The translations under genes were made by a program, and so were the position numbers. From an uncultured Clostridia bacterium (GTDB lineage Bacteria > Bacillota > Clostridia > Christensenellales > Borkfalkiaceae): DNA of 28,716 bases. Of this stretch, positions 1 to 7,683 are shown piece after piece; the stretch's first letter is position 1; each line of letters begins with the position of its first letter. The stretch spans positions 1-28,716 of the forward strand of contig CAKQKN010000094.1 of the NCBI GenBank assembly GCA_934249215.1, given 5' to 3'. Below the pieces are notes generated by a model. It saw only the letters and a list, made by a program, of their open reading frames with translations. It did not search any database and was not told the DNA's origin.

Positions 1-33
1 AAATTTTTCTGTTTGCTTGGGAGGCGGACGTTA

Positions 34-2907
34 ATGGAAGAAAGACAGGACACTACGAAAAACGTAAAGATTCTTTTGCAGATGTTGAAAGACGAAAAGC
101 TTAAGGATCTGCGCGAGAACGTGAAAGTAGCGCAAGGCAAAGCGTCGTCTATCGTGAAGAAACTCGGTGAAAAAGAAAACGAGCTTAAGCGTAAACAGCG
201 GCTCGAAGAGGAAGCCGGGCAACGCACGGCGGAAGCAGACGGCTCGGTCGAAGAAACGACCGCGTCCGATTTTGTGTACGACGAAACGCCGGAAATGTCC
301 GTCGAGGTCGAACCCGTTCGTTCGTCGGCTGAAAAAGCGGCATGCGGCGAGTCCGAAGTAAAGACTTCCGAAAAAGCCGGAAAGGCGGCGGAAAAAGCGA
401 ACCCCGCCGAAACCGAAGAGCCGAAAGCCGAGGAAAAACCCGCGACGGAAAAAGCGGCTGAAAAGTCCGAAAAGAAGCCCGCGAAGTCCGTGAAAGAAAC
501 GAAGGAAGCCGCGGAAAAGAAAGCGGATAAAGTCCCCAAAACGGAAGAAAAACCCGCCGCGAAAAAGACGGACGAAAAACCCGCCGAAAAAGCGACCGAA
601 CCCGCAAAAGAAAAACTTGCGGAAAAAACGCAGCAACCCGAATCGGATGCGGCTGCGAAGAGCGAGAAATCGGAAAAAACGGCGGCTGAAACGCCTAAAG
701 CGGAAGAAAAACCCGCCGAACCTCCCAAAAAATCCATTTTGAGCTTTATCGTAAAGAAAGCCGATCCCGCGCAGGAACAACGCGAAAAAGCGGAGCGCGC
801 CCGCAAGGCAGCGGAGCGCAACGCGGCGCAGTCTCTCGAGCAAAGACAGCGTCCGCCCCGTCCCGGACAAACTTCTCGTCCCGCAGGCGACAGACCGTTC
901 GGCGGTCCTCGTCCGAGCGGCTTCGGCGGCAAAGCTCCCGCTCGCGAAGTAGCGTTCATTCCGCCCAAGGATAACAAACCCGTCAAAAAGAAAACCGAAA
1001 AGAGTTACGAAGAAAAGCGCAACGCCAACAACAAAAAACTCCACGTAAAAGAGCTTACCGTTGCCGATTTCGACGAGAACAAGACGGGATACAGAAAAGT
1101 CCGCAAACCCAAACAGAAGAAGGAAGAACAATCCAACTTCATCAAGATAGAAAAGGCGGTAATCACCAAAGAATTCACGCCGATCAAAGAACTTTCCGAG
1201 AAATTCGGTATTTCCGCCGTGGAAATCACCAAGCGTCTTTTCAAGGAAGGCATCACGAAAACGATCAACGACAGCATCGATTTCGACACCGCCGCGTTTA
1301 TCGCCGACGATCTGGGCATCGAAGTAACGCTCAAACTCGAAAAGAGCGCGGAGGACCTTATGAACGAGGGCTTCGCGGACGAATCGAACGACGGCGAAAA
1401 ACTCGTCAAACGTCCCCCGATCGTCACGGTGATGGGACACGTCGACCACGGTAAAACGTCCCTTCTCGACAAGATCAGGAGTGCGAACGTCGCCGAAGGC
1501 GAAGCGGGCGGCATAACCCAGCATATCGGTGCATATTCCGTCGAAATTCACGGCAACAAAATCACGTTTATCGATACCCCGGGGCACGCGGCGTTCACCG
1601 CAATGCGTGCTCGCGGAGCGCAGGTAACGGATATCGCTATCATAGTCGTTGCCGCCGACGACGGAATCAAACCGCAAACGATCGAAGCGATCAACCACGC
1701 GAAAGCCGCGGGCGTAGACATCATCGTCGCGGCGAACAAAATCGACAGACCGCATATCGATCTCGACAGAGTTCGTCAGCAACTTTCCGAACTCGGCATT
1801 CTCGTCGAAGAATGGGGCGGCGACGTAATTATGGTTCCCGTATCCGCTAAAACGGGCGAGGGCGTCGAAAAACTTCTCGAGTCTATCCTGCTCGTCGCGG
1901 AAATGGAAGAACTCAAAGCTAATCCCGACAGAAAGGCTCGCGGAACGGTCATCGAAGCCAAACTCGACAAGGGCAAAGGACCTCTCGCTACCGTACTCGT
2001 CCAGAACGGAACGCTCCATGTGGGCGATAACGTAGTCGCGGGTACCGTAGTCGGAAGAGTCAGAGCTATGATAAACGACAAGGGTAGCATGGTCAAGACC
2101 GCAGGTCCGTCCGATGCCGTTTCGATTCTCGGTTTGGAGGACGTTCCCAACGCGGGCGACGCGATCTTCGCCGTTGACGAAGAAAAACTTTCCAAACTCG
2201 TTGCAGAAGAAAGACGCAACAAAGAGCGCGAAGACATGATCCGCAGTCAGCAGAAAGTCACGCTCGACGATCTGTTCTCGAAGATATCCGAGGGCGAGCT
2301 GAAGAATCTCAACCTTATAATAAAAGCGGATGTTCAAGGCTCGGCGGAAGCCGTCAAGCAGTCGCTCACAGAACTATCCAACGACGAAGTCAAGGTCAAC
2401 GTACTGCACGCGGCTGTCGGCGCGATAAACGAAACGGACGTCACGCTTGCCGAATCGTCCAACGCTATCATAATCGGATTCAACGTTCGTCCGGACGCGA
2501 AAGCCAAAGTTCAGGCAGAGCGCACGCACGTAGATATCAAACTTTACAGAATAATCTACGACGCGATCGACGACGTGACGAAAGCAATGAAAGGTATGCT
2601 CGCGCCCAAGTTCGAGGAGATTTATACGGGTAAAGCGGAAGTCCGCGACACGTTCAGAATCACGGGCGTCGGCACAGTTGCCGGTTGCTACGTAACCGAC
2701 GGAAAGATCGTTCGTTCGGCAAAACTTCGTATCTACAGAAACGACGTCATGATCTGCGAAGGAAACGTACTCCAGCTCAAGCGCTTCAAGGACGAAGTCA
2801 AGGAAGTCAATCAAGGCTACGAATGCGGCATTTCGATCGAGGGATTCAACGACATCAAGGTCGGCGACTTCATCGAAAGTTATATCGTCGAGGAAAAGAA
2901 ACAATAA
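34..2907 (+). CDS. infB: Translation initiation factor IF-2
   Basis: GTPase that brings initiator fMet-tRNA to the 30S subunit and promotes 50S joining. From the ATG at 34 the protein has 957 residues. Residues ~50-330 are a low-complexity Lys/Glu/Ala-rich linker, then Pro/Gly/Arg-rich, followed by the IF2 N-domain (~370-440). The G domain is complete: GHVDHGKT at 468-475, DTPGH at 514-518, NKID at 568-571 and SAK at 604-606. Domains II, III and C2 follow to the end. I prefer the ATG at 34 over an in-frame TTG at 13 because GGGAGG (19-24) lies 9 bases before it. It is the first gene of a conserved cluster with rbfA, a DHH gene, truB and ribF; the usual upstream partners (nusA, ylxR) would be outside the window. 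At 957 residues it is at the long end for the family because of the linker. Identification is secure. Confidence 0.98.
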   Translation: MEERQDTTKNVKILLQMLKDEKLKDLRENVKVAQGKASSIVKKLGEKENELKRKQRLEEEAGQRTAEADGSVEETTASDFVYDETPEMSVEVEPVRSSAEKAACGESEVKTSEKAGKAAEKANPAETEEPKAEEKPATEKAAEKSEKKPAKSVKETKEAAEKKADKVPKTEEKPAAKKTDEKPAEKATEPAKEKLAEKTQQPESDAAAKSEKSEKTAAETPKAEEKPAEPPKKSILSFIVKKADPAQEQREKAERARKAAERNAAQSLEQRQRPPRPGQTSRPAGDRPFGGPRPSGFGGKAPAREVAFIPPKDNKPVKKKTEKSYEEKRNANNKKLHVKELTVADFDENKTGYRKVRKPKQKKEEQSNFIKIEKAVITKEFTPIKELSEKFGISAVEITKRLFKEGITKTINDSIDFDTAAFIADDLGIEVTLKLEKSAEDLMNEGFADESNDGEKLVKRPPIVTVMGHVDHGKTSLLDKIRSANVAEGEAGGITQHIGAYSVEIHGNKITFIDTPGHAAFTAMRARGAQVTDIAIIVVAADDGIKPQTIEAINHAKAAGVDIIVAANKIDRPHIDLDRVRQQLSELGILVEEWGGDVIMVPVSAKTGEGVEKLLESILLVAEMEELKANPDRKARGTVIEAKLDKGKGPLATVLVQNGTLHVGDNVVAGTVVGRVRAMINDKGSMVKTAGPSDAVSILGLEDVPNAGDAIFAVDEEKLSKLVAEERRNKEREDMIRSQQKVTLDDLFSKISEGELKNLNLIIKADVQGSAEAVKQSLTELSNDEVKVNVLHAAVGAINETDVTLAESSNAIIIGFNVRPDAKAKVQAERTHVDIKLYRIIYDAIDDVTKAMKGMLAPKFEEIYTGKAEVRDTFRITGVGTVAGCYVTDGKIVRSAKLRIYRNDVMICEGNVLQLKRFKDEVKEVNQGYECGISIEGFNDIKVGDFIESYIVEEKKQ

Positions 2908-2924
2908 ATCGGAAATTGCGGGGC

Positions 2925-3123
2925 GGATGGTTATTTCGTTATCGAGATCACGCCTCTAAAAAGGGAGCCACGTTTGCAAAAACGATCGAGAAAAATCTCC
3001 CGGCTGCGGTCCCTTGCATCATAGTGCTTCGGACCGCTTTTTTATAGCGGGGAGAACTGTTGTCCGATACGGCAAAAACCGATTTATATCCGCAAAAATA
3101 GTCGGCGGTGGCGAATGGCATCC
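2925..3123. repeat. Dispersed ~200 bp element, copy A (imperfect terminal inverted repeats)
   Basis: The right end (3090-3123) matches the right end of a second element at 24207-24432 at about 27 of 34 positions, sharing CCGCAAAAATAGT and CGAATGG followed by ATCC. The left end (from 2925, GGATGG and then TTTCGTTATC) resembles the left end of that copy. The two ends of copy A are only weakly inverted repeats of each other. Both copies hold an internal hairpin followed by GCGGG and AGAAC. No ORF with credible features lies inside. It occupies most of the infB-rbfA gap. It may be a MITE-like non-autonomous element or a structured repeat. Confidence 0.5.
3006..3043 (+). terminator. Terminator-like hairpin between infB and rbfA
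   Basis: GCGGTCC (3006-3012) pairs exactly with GGACCGC (3031-3037) and is followed by six T residues. The hairpin sits inside repeat copy A. It may attenuate transcription after infB within an otherwise tightly packed operon. Confidence 0.65.
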
Positions 3124-3152
3124 CTATTGATATTATATTTGGTTAAAAAGAT

Positions 3153-3527
3153 ATGAAAGAAAAAAGAGAAAAAAGACTCAACAGCGAGTTCAAAAAAGAA
3201 ATTTACGAAATACTCACGACGAAGCTTAAGGATGCGCGGCTCACGGAAATGTTCACGATAACTTCCGTCGAAGTAACGCAGGACCTTAAGCAGGCAAAGG
3301 TATACGTCAGCATTTTTTCGGGCAGCGAACAGGCAAAAAAGGACACGTTCGAGGCTATAAAGAGCGCGGCCGGGTTCGTCCGTCGCGAACTTTCCTCGTC
3401 AATGCACATCCGCACCGTGCCCGAGTTTACCTTCATGCTTGACAAACAAGCCGAATACGGCGAAAAAATCGACAAACTTCTCGACGAGATAAAGAAAAAA
3501 GAGAAAGAGAACGATGAAAACGCTTGA
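3153..3527 (+). CDS. rbfA: 30S ribosome-binding factor A
   Basis: Late-stage 30S assembly factor that binds the 5' region of 16S rRNA. The 124-residue length and single KH-like domain fit the family. The N-terminus has the expected basic start with Glu/Ile-rich helix (LNSEFKKEIYEIL). It continues with ITSVEVTQDLKQAKVYVSIF and ends with the conserved R..PEFTFMLD strand. The C-terminus is a Lys/Glu-rich tail. No clear Shine-Dalgarno precedes the ATG, only GGTTAAAAAGAT. The end overlaps the next gene by 14 bases, so the two are probably translationally coupled. Position after infB is the standard order. Confidence 0.96.
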   Translation: MKEKREKRLNSEFKKEIYEILTTKLKDARLTEMFTITSVEVTQDLKQAKVYVSIFSGSEQAKKDTFEAIKSAAGFVRRELSSSMHIRTVPEFTFMLDKQAEYGEKIDKLLDEIKKKEKENDENA

Positions 3528-4473
3528 TTATCTTGCGGAAAAAATAAGCGCGGCAAACTCCGTGCTCGTTTTCTGCCACGTTCGCCCGGACGGTGACACT
3601 CTCGGGAGCGCTTTTGCGCTTAAAAAAGCGCTCGAAAAAAGCGGAAAAAAGTGCGGCGTCGTGTGCGATTCCGAAATCCCCGCAAAATTCGAATATATGC
3701 ACTTTTTAAATGAAACGATGCGCCCCGAAAGCGTCAGGGAAAAATACGAACTGCACGTTGCCGTCGACGTCGCGAGTGAAAGTATGCTCGGCGGCGCATG
3801 GGGCTTGTTCAAATCGTGCGGCAATGAAATGTGTATCGATCACCACATGTCAAACGAACGCTACGTAAAGGATTACAACGTCGAGGAAGTCGCGGCGACC
3901 GCCATTCTGATTTACGAACTCATCGGCAAACTCGGCATAGAAATCGACACGGAAATCGCCGCTTGCGTTCTTCTCGGGATCGTAACCGACACGGGTTGTT
4001 TCGTCAATCCGAACACGGACGCGCGCGCGCTTTTGGTCGCTTCGAAAGCGGTGGAGTGCGGTGCCGACTACGGCAAAATTATTTACGAAACGCGAAAAAC
4101 GAGCAAAAACAAGACGGGGCTTCTCGGCGAAGTTCTGTCCGGTATCAGATACTATTTCGGCGGAAAAGTCGCGCTCATCTGCACTTCGAACGAACTTCTT
4201 TCCCGCTACGATCTGAAGTCCGATGGTAACGAGGGCTTCGTCGACTATCCGCTTCGGATCGACGGCGTGTGCGTTTCCGTATCCCTTCTCGAGGACAAAA
4301 AGAACCTTTACCGCGTCAGTTTCAGAAGTCGCGGCGAAGTGGACGTAAACGCCGTTGCCGCGGAATTCGGCGGGGGCGGGCACGTCAACGCGAGCGGTTG
4401 CGTCGTCCGCGGACTTTTCGAAGAAGTCGTCGAACGCATCGTCCGCGCAATAGAGATCAATTCCGATTTTTAG
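3514..4473 (+). CDS. nrnA: DHH/DHHA1 phosphoesterase, NrnA-like (nanoRNase / pAp phosphatase)
   Basis: Expected to degrade 2-5 nt RNAs from the 5' end and/or dephosphorylate 3',5'-pAp, using two metal ions (mostly Mn). The 319 residues show motif I HVRPDGD with H22, D26 and D28, motif II VDVASES, motif III DHH at 109-111, motif IV VTDTG, and the DHHA1 substrate loop GGGGH at 286-290 followed by NASG. All catalytic motifs are intact. Location between rbfA and truB is typical for Bacillota. The start overlaps the end of rbfA and the gene ends 10 bases before truB. The symbol rests on family and context; whether RNA oligomers, pAp or cyclic dinucleotide products are the main substrate cannot be read from the sequence. 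Confidence 0.92.
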   Translation: MKTLDYLAEKISAANSVLVFCHVRPDGDTLGSAFALKKALEKSGKKCGVVCDSEIPAKFEYMHFLNETMRPESVREKYELHVAVDVASESMLGGAWGLFKSCGNEMCIDHHMSNERYVKDYNVEEVAATAILIYELIGKLGIEIDTEIAACVLLGIVTDTGCFVNPNTDARALLVASKAVECGADYGKIIYETRKTSKNKTGLLGEVLSGIRYYFGGKVALICTSNELLSRYDLKSDGNEGFVDYPLRIDGVCVSVSLLEDKKNLYRVSFRSRGEVDVNAVAAEFGGGGHVNASGCVVRGLFEEVVERIVRAIEINSDF

Positions 4474-4483
4474 TTTATAGCGT

Positions 4484-5329
4484 ATGAACGGTTTTCTGAA
4501 CATTTACAAACAGCGCGGCGAAAGTTCGGCGAAATGCCTTGCCCGCGTAAAAAAAATCGTCGGTTGCAAATGCGGACATATGGGCACGCTCGATCCGCTT
4601 GCTTCGGGCGTGCTACCGGTCGCTCTCGGTCAGGCGACGAGGTTGTTCGATATCATGACCGAAAAAGTCAAAAAATACGTCGCGGAGTTCACTTTCGGCT
4701 ACCGGACAGATACTCTCGATCTTGAGGGAACGCGCATCGCAGAAACGGATGTAATTCCGACGAAAGAGGCGATAATCGACCTATTGCCTCGCTTTATCGG
4801 CGAGCAGGATCAGATTCCGCCCGCGTTTTCGGCTAAATGCGTAAACGGTAAAAAGAGTTACAAACTCGCCAGATCCGGGAAAGCCGTCGAACTTCCGCCA
4901 AAGCGCATCGTCATTTACGATATAAAACTCATCGGCGATTCTTCCCCGTCGTTCACGTTCGAAATAACGTGCGGCGGCGGCACGTATATCCGTTCGATCG
5001 CCCGCGATCTCGCTTCCGCTCTCGGAACGCTCGGAACGATGACCGCGCTCGAGCGCATTCAAAGCGGACACTTCACGAAAGAAACCGCCGTAACCGTGGA
5101 CGAACTTGAAGCTGACGGAGTCGCCGCTCACCTTATTCCGAGCGACGCCGTCCTGACTTTCGACCGTCTTGACATAGAGGAAAGTAAGGCTATAAGGCTG
5201 TTAAACGGACTTTACGACGATTTCGACGTCGCCGACGGACGCTACCGCGTATACGTGAACGGCGCGTTTTGGGGCGTCGGGAATTGCAAAGACAAAAAAG
5301 TGGTCATAAGACCGTACGTAAGGGATTGA
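4484..5329 (+). CDS. truB: tRNA pseudouridine-55 synthase
   Basis: Converts U55 of the tRNA T-loop to pseudouridine. The 281-residue protein has the hallmark GHMGTLDPLASG motif near the N-terminus, with the catalytic aspartate at D37, and the following KKYVAEFTFGYRTDTLD segment typical of TruB. The RSIARDLA and LGT motifs lie further on. The C-terminal ~60 residues are in the place of a small PUA-like domain. No convincing ribosome binding site precedes the ATG, and it starts 10 bases after the DHH gene stop, so translation is probably coupled. The ribF start is one base beyond the stop codon. Confidence 0.97.
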   Translation: MNGFLNIYKQRGESSAKCLARVKKIVGCKCGHMGTLDPLASGVLPVALGQATRLFDIMTEKVKKYVAEFTFGYRTDTLDLEGTRIAETDVIPTKEAIIDLLPRFIGEQDQIPPAFSAKCVNGKKSYKLARSGKAVELPPKRIVIYDIKLIGDSSPSFTFEITCGGGTYIRSIARDLASALGTLGTMTALERIQSGHFTKETAVTVDELEADGVAAHLIPSDAVLTFDRLDIEESKAIRLLNGLYDDFDVADGRYRVYVNGAFWGVGNCKDKKVVIRPYVRD

Positions 5330-5330
5330 C

Positions 5331-6227
5331 ATGATCGTTTCCGATTTTATATCCGAAAAAAAAGACGAACCGACCATATTGTGCCTTGGCGGCTTCGACA
5401 GTATCCATAAAGGTCATGCGGCGCTCATCGAAGAAGCAAAACGATTCGCCGTGAAAAACGGCGGAATCGTCGCCGTCACCGTTTTTTCGGAAGAGGGCAA
5501 AGTTTTTTCCCGCAAAAAAGGCGAAGTGTTTTCGATCTGCGAACGCGTCGATATTCTCGACTCTCTCGGCGTAAACGAAGCGATCGTCGTCAGATTCACC
5601 GAGGAATTTTCAAAACTTTCCCCGCTCGAATTTTTGGATGAAATATTCGATAATCGACTTATAAGCGGAGTTTTCTGCGGAACGGACTTCCGTTTCGGTC
5701 GCGGCGGCTCGGGCGACGTAAATCTTCTCGAAGAATATTGCAAACAGAAAAACGCATTGTTTTCGGCAATGCCTTTTATAACCGACGAAAACGGCGAAAA
5801 GATTTCCACTTCGTCCGTAAAATCCGCGCTCGCCCGCGGCGCGGTAAGAGAGTGTTTCGAGCGTTACGGCGTGAAATATTTCATAAAAGGCGAAGTAGTT
5901 CACGGTCGCAGGGAGGGCATAAAACTCGGCTTCCCGACGGCTAACGTAATCCCCGCGGCGGAAAAATTCCTGCTCGAAAGCGGCGTGTACGCAAGCACGG
6001 TAACGGTCGGCGGCGTGAGATACCGCGCCATCACCAACCTCGGCGCCGCCCCGACTTTCGGCGTCGAAAATCGTGTCATGGAATGCCACATCGACGGTTT
6101 CGACGGCGATCTGTACGGAAAAACGATAAGTGTATATTTCGACGACCGAATCCGCGACGTAACGAAATTTTCGTCGGCGGACGCACTCAAAAGACAACTC
6201 GAAAAAGACATAGAGGTAATAAGATGA
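5331..6227 (+). CDS. ribF: Bifunctional riboflavin kinase / FAD synthetase
   Basis: Phosphorylates riboflavin to FMN and adenylylates FMN to FAD. The N-terminal nucleotidyltransferase domain has GGFDSIHKGH (H26 and H29 in the HxGH motif), GTDFRFGRGGSG and the ISTSSVKSAL signature. The C-terminal kinase domain (~185-298) has GIKLGFPTAN, ITNLGAAPTFG and the ECHIDGFDGDLYG strand containing the catalytic-type acidic residue. The common RPTF of the kinase is AAPTF here. AAGGGA lies just before the ATG. The last four bases overlap the next gene (ATGA). An unusual point is a 15-base stretch (5649-5663) that is the exact reverse complement of the intergenic hairpin core found elsewhere in the window. 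Confidence 0.97.
   Translation: MIVSDFISEKKDEPTILCLGGFDSIHKGHAALIEEAKRFAVKNGGIVAVTVFSEEGKVFSRKKGEVFSICERVDILDSLGVNEAIVVRFTEEFSKLSPLEFLDEIFDNRLISGVFCGTDFRFGRGGSGDVNLLEEYCKQKNALFSAMPFITDENGEKISTSSVKSALARGAVRECFERYGVKYFIKGEVVHGRREGIKLGFPTANVIPAAEKFLLESGVYASTVTVGGVRYRAITNLGAAPTFGVENRVMECHIDGFDGDLYGKTISVYFDDRIRDVTKFSSADALKRQLEKDIEVIR
5649..5663 (-). repeat. Reverse-strand match to the intergenic hairpin core, inside ribF
   Basis: Read on the minus strand this is TATAAGTCGATTATC, identical to intergenic copies at 15812 and 18080 including the preceding T. With flanks, 20 of 21 positions agree with the copy at 15812. Here it encodes residues within the ribF nucleotidyltransferase domain and the reading frame is intact. 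Confidence 0.6.
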
Positions 6228-7087
6228 TAATGTTCGGACCGAGCGGCAATTCCGAAAATTTTGCCGCGGCGGGGCATAAGACCGCGGAAGAAAGCGCGGT
6301 GTGGGTAAAAGAATACGGGCTCGACGCCTTCGAATATTCGTTCGGTCGCGGCGTAACGCTTTCGGACGAGCGCGCTCTTTCGATCCGCGCCGCATTTGAG
6401 GCCTCAAACGTTGCGATAAGCGTCCACGCCCCGTATTACATAAACTTTGCCAATCCCGATCCCGAAATGATAAAGAAATCGATCGGCTACGTCGTCGACA
6501 GCGCGAAAAAATGCCGTCTTATGGGTGGGAACAGGGTGGTCATTCACCCCGCGTCGCAGGGCAAGGATGATCGCGCCGCCGCTTTCGGTCGAACGACGGA
6601 CAACTTCCGCCTGCTTGCCGAAGTCGTCCGCGAAGAAGGTCTTTCTGACATGCTTTTCTGCCCCGAAACGATGGGCAAACTTGCCCAGATCGGCACGATA
6701 GAAGAGGTTTCCGAGCTTTGCACGCTCGCCCCGTTCTTCATCCCGACCGTAGATTTCGGTCACGTCAACGCCCGCGAGCGCGGAAGTCTGAAAACGACGG
6801 ATGACTACCTCTCGCGCTTGGCCTATATGATCGACAAGATCGGCTTTGAAAAAATGCAGCACTTCCACGTGCATTTTTCAAAGATAATGTACTCCGCGAA
6901 AGGCGAAATCAAGCATCTCAATTTTGACGATACCGTCTACGGTCCCGAGTTCGAGCCGCTCGCCGAAGCGCTCTTAAAACTCGATCTCGAACCGGTCGTC
7001 ATATGCGAATCGGCTGGCAATCAGGACGCCGACGCGCTGTACATGAAAAATGTTTACAACGAACTTAAATCGCAGTCAGGTTTATGA
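6224..7087 (+). CDS. Endonuclease IV-like TIM barrel protein (AP endonuclease family 2)
   Basis: Probable AP-site endonuclease or a related metal-dependent TIM barrel enzyme; 287 residues. Candidate metal ligands follow the Nfo order: H68 (SVHAPY), H108 (VVIHPAS), E148 (PETMG), D177 and H180 (VDFGH), H217 (VHFSK), H231 (KHLNFDD) and E262 (CESAG). The E. coli Nfo ligand pair D229/H231 sits in a DRH motif, which is not present here; KHLNFDD occupies that place, so zinc geometry and substrate could differ. The ATG at 6224 overlaps the ribF stop and has AGAGG 7 bases upstream; longer in-frame starts lie inside ribF and have no support. It appears to be the last gene of the infB cluster, followed by a terminator-like hairpin. 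Confidence 0.85.
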   Translation: MIMFGPSGNSENFAAAGHKTAEESAVWVKEYGLDAFEYSFGRGVTLSDERALSIRAAFEASNVAISVHAPYYINFANPDPEMIKKSIGYVVDSAKKCRLMGGNRVVIHPASQGKDDRAAAFGRTTDNFRLLAEVVREEGLSDMLFCPETMGKLAQIGTIEEVSELCTLAPFFIPTVDFGHVNARERGSLKTTDDYLSRLAYMIDKIGFEKMQHFHVHFSKIMYSAKGEIKHLNFDDTVYGPEFEPLAEALLKLDLEPVVICESAGNQDADALYMKNVYNELKSQSGL

Positions 7088-7136
7088 CGAAAAGGAAAAC
7101 TCGTCGCAAAAAACGCCCGCTTAAAAGTGCGAATTT

Positions 7137-7185
7137 TGTCGAATGACAAAACCGACGGTTTTCGACTCGATTCGACATTCTTTTT
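7137..7185 (+). terminator. Probable terminator of the infB-ribF operon
   Basis: TGTCGAAT (7137-7144) pairs perfectly with ATTCGACA (7170-7177). The loop holds a second small inverted repeat (AAAAC/GTTTT), and TTCTTTTT follows. It begins 49 bases after the endonuclease IV-like stop. Confidence 0.6.
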
Positions 7186-7219
7186 GCGGCAAAAACCGTA
7201 AAAAAGTGTCATAACAATA

Positions 7220-7248
7220 TTGAAATGCGTTTTCCCCGAATATATAAT
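7220..7248 (+). promoter_or_regulatory. Sigma-A-type promoter for the 60-residue ORF
   Basis: TTGAAA at 7220-7225 and a perfect TATAAT at 7243-7248 are separated by 17 bp. Predicted transcription would begin near 7255, giving a leader of about 90 bases before the ATG at 7346. Confidence 0.75.
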
Positions 7249-7289
7249 TGAAAGCGCGGAGGAGCCCGGATCGGCTTTTTCGTGCGCAG

Positions 7290-7320
7290 ATTCCGCCCGC
7301 CGCTCGCGGCATAGCGGAAT
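7290..7320 (+). other. Leader hairpin upstream of the small ORF
   Basis: ATTCCGC (7290-7296) pairs with GCGGAAT (7314-7320), followed by TTTTC. It lies in the predicted leader, 25 bases before the start codon, and could act as an attenuator or a transcript stabiliser. Confidence 0.45.
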
Positions 7321-7345
7321 TTTCAAAACAATTTCGAGGGTAAAA

Positions 7346-7528
7346 ATGGAACGAAGAAAAACAAACGGAGAAGAAAAATTCGAAGCGATAAGCAGGGACG
7401 ATTTCATGCTTCGACTCGTTGTCCTTTTTTGCGAAGAGGGGATCGACTGTCGCGTCATGGGCGAAAGCGAACTTTTGGTAACGGACGGCGGCTCGCAATT
7501 CACGCTGACAGTATCGAAAAAAGGATAG
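7346..7528 (+). CDS. Small unknown protein, 60 residues
   Basis: I do not recognise this protein. It starts with a charged stretch (MERRKTNGEEKFEA), followed by a predicted helix SRDDFMLRLVVLFCEEG and beta-like segments (CRVMGESELLVTDGG, FTLTVSKK). There is no signal peptide or membrane segment. Support for a real gene is the strong promoter at 7220-7248, a CGAGGG ribosome binding site 5 bases before the ATG, and codon use like that of its neighbours. A longer reading from 7220 would begin inside the promoter and is rejected. It is monocistronic in appearance. Confidence 0.6.
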   Translation: MERRKTNGEEKFEAISRDDFMLRLVVLFCEEGIDCRVMGESELLVTDGGSQFTLTVSKKG

Positions 7529-7625
7529 CGCAGTCCGCTCTTGCGTTGCCGAAAAATCTTTCTGCCGATCGCCATATCCGATGTATATCCGATAATATTT
7601 TGCTGAATTTATTTAAACCGAAGCC

Positions 7626-7652
7626 GTGTGATGTATACGTGTGATATATAAT
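7626..7652 (+). promoter_or_regulatory. Probable promoter and direct-repeat operator of the hydrolase gene
   Basis: A TATAAT (7647-7652) lies 31 bases before the start codon. It is overlapped by two 12-base direct repeats, GTGTGATGTATA (7626-7637) and GTGTGATATATA (7639-7650), spaced 13 bp. There is no recognisable -35 at the right distance. A further pair of ATATCCGAT repeats lies at 7574-7582 and 7585-7593. The arrangement suggests a regulated promoter. Confidence 0.45.
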
Positions 7653-7683
7653 CGAAACGGAACGACGACGGAGGCAAGAACGA

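Noticed and set aside
31..2337. Long minus-strand open frame (768 codons) opposite infB
   Set aside because: The product is Phe/Arg-rich low complexity mirroring the Lys/Glu/Ala codons of infB; no ribosome binding site or family match.
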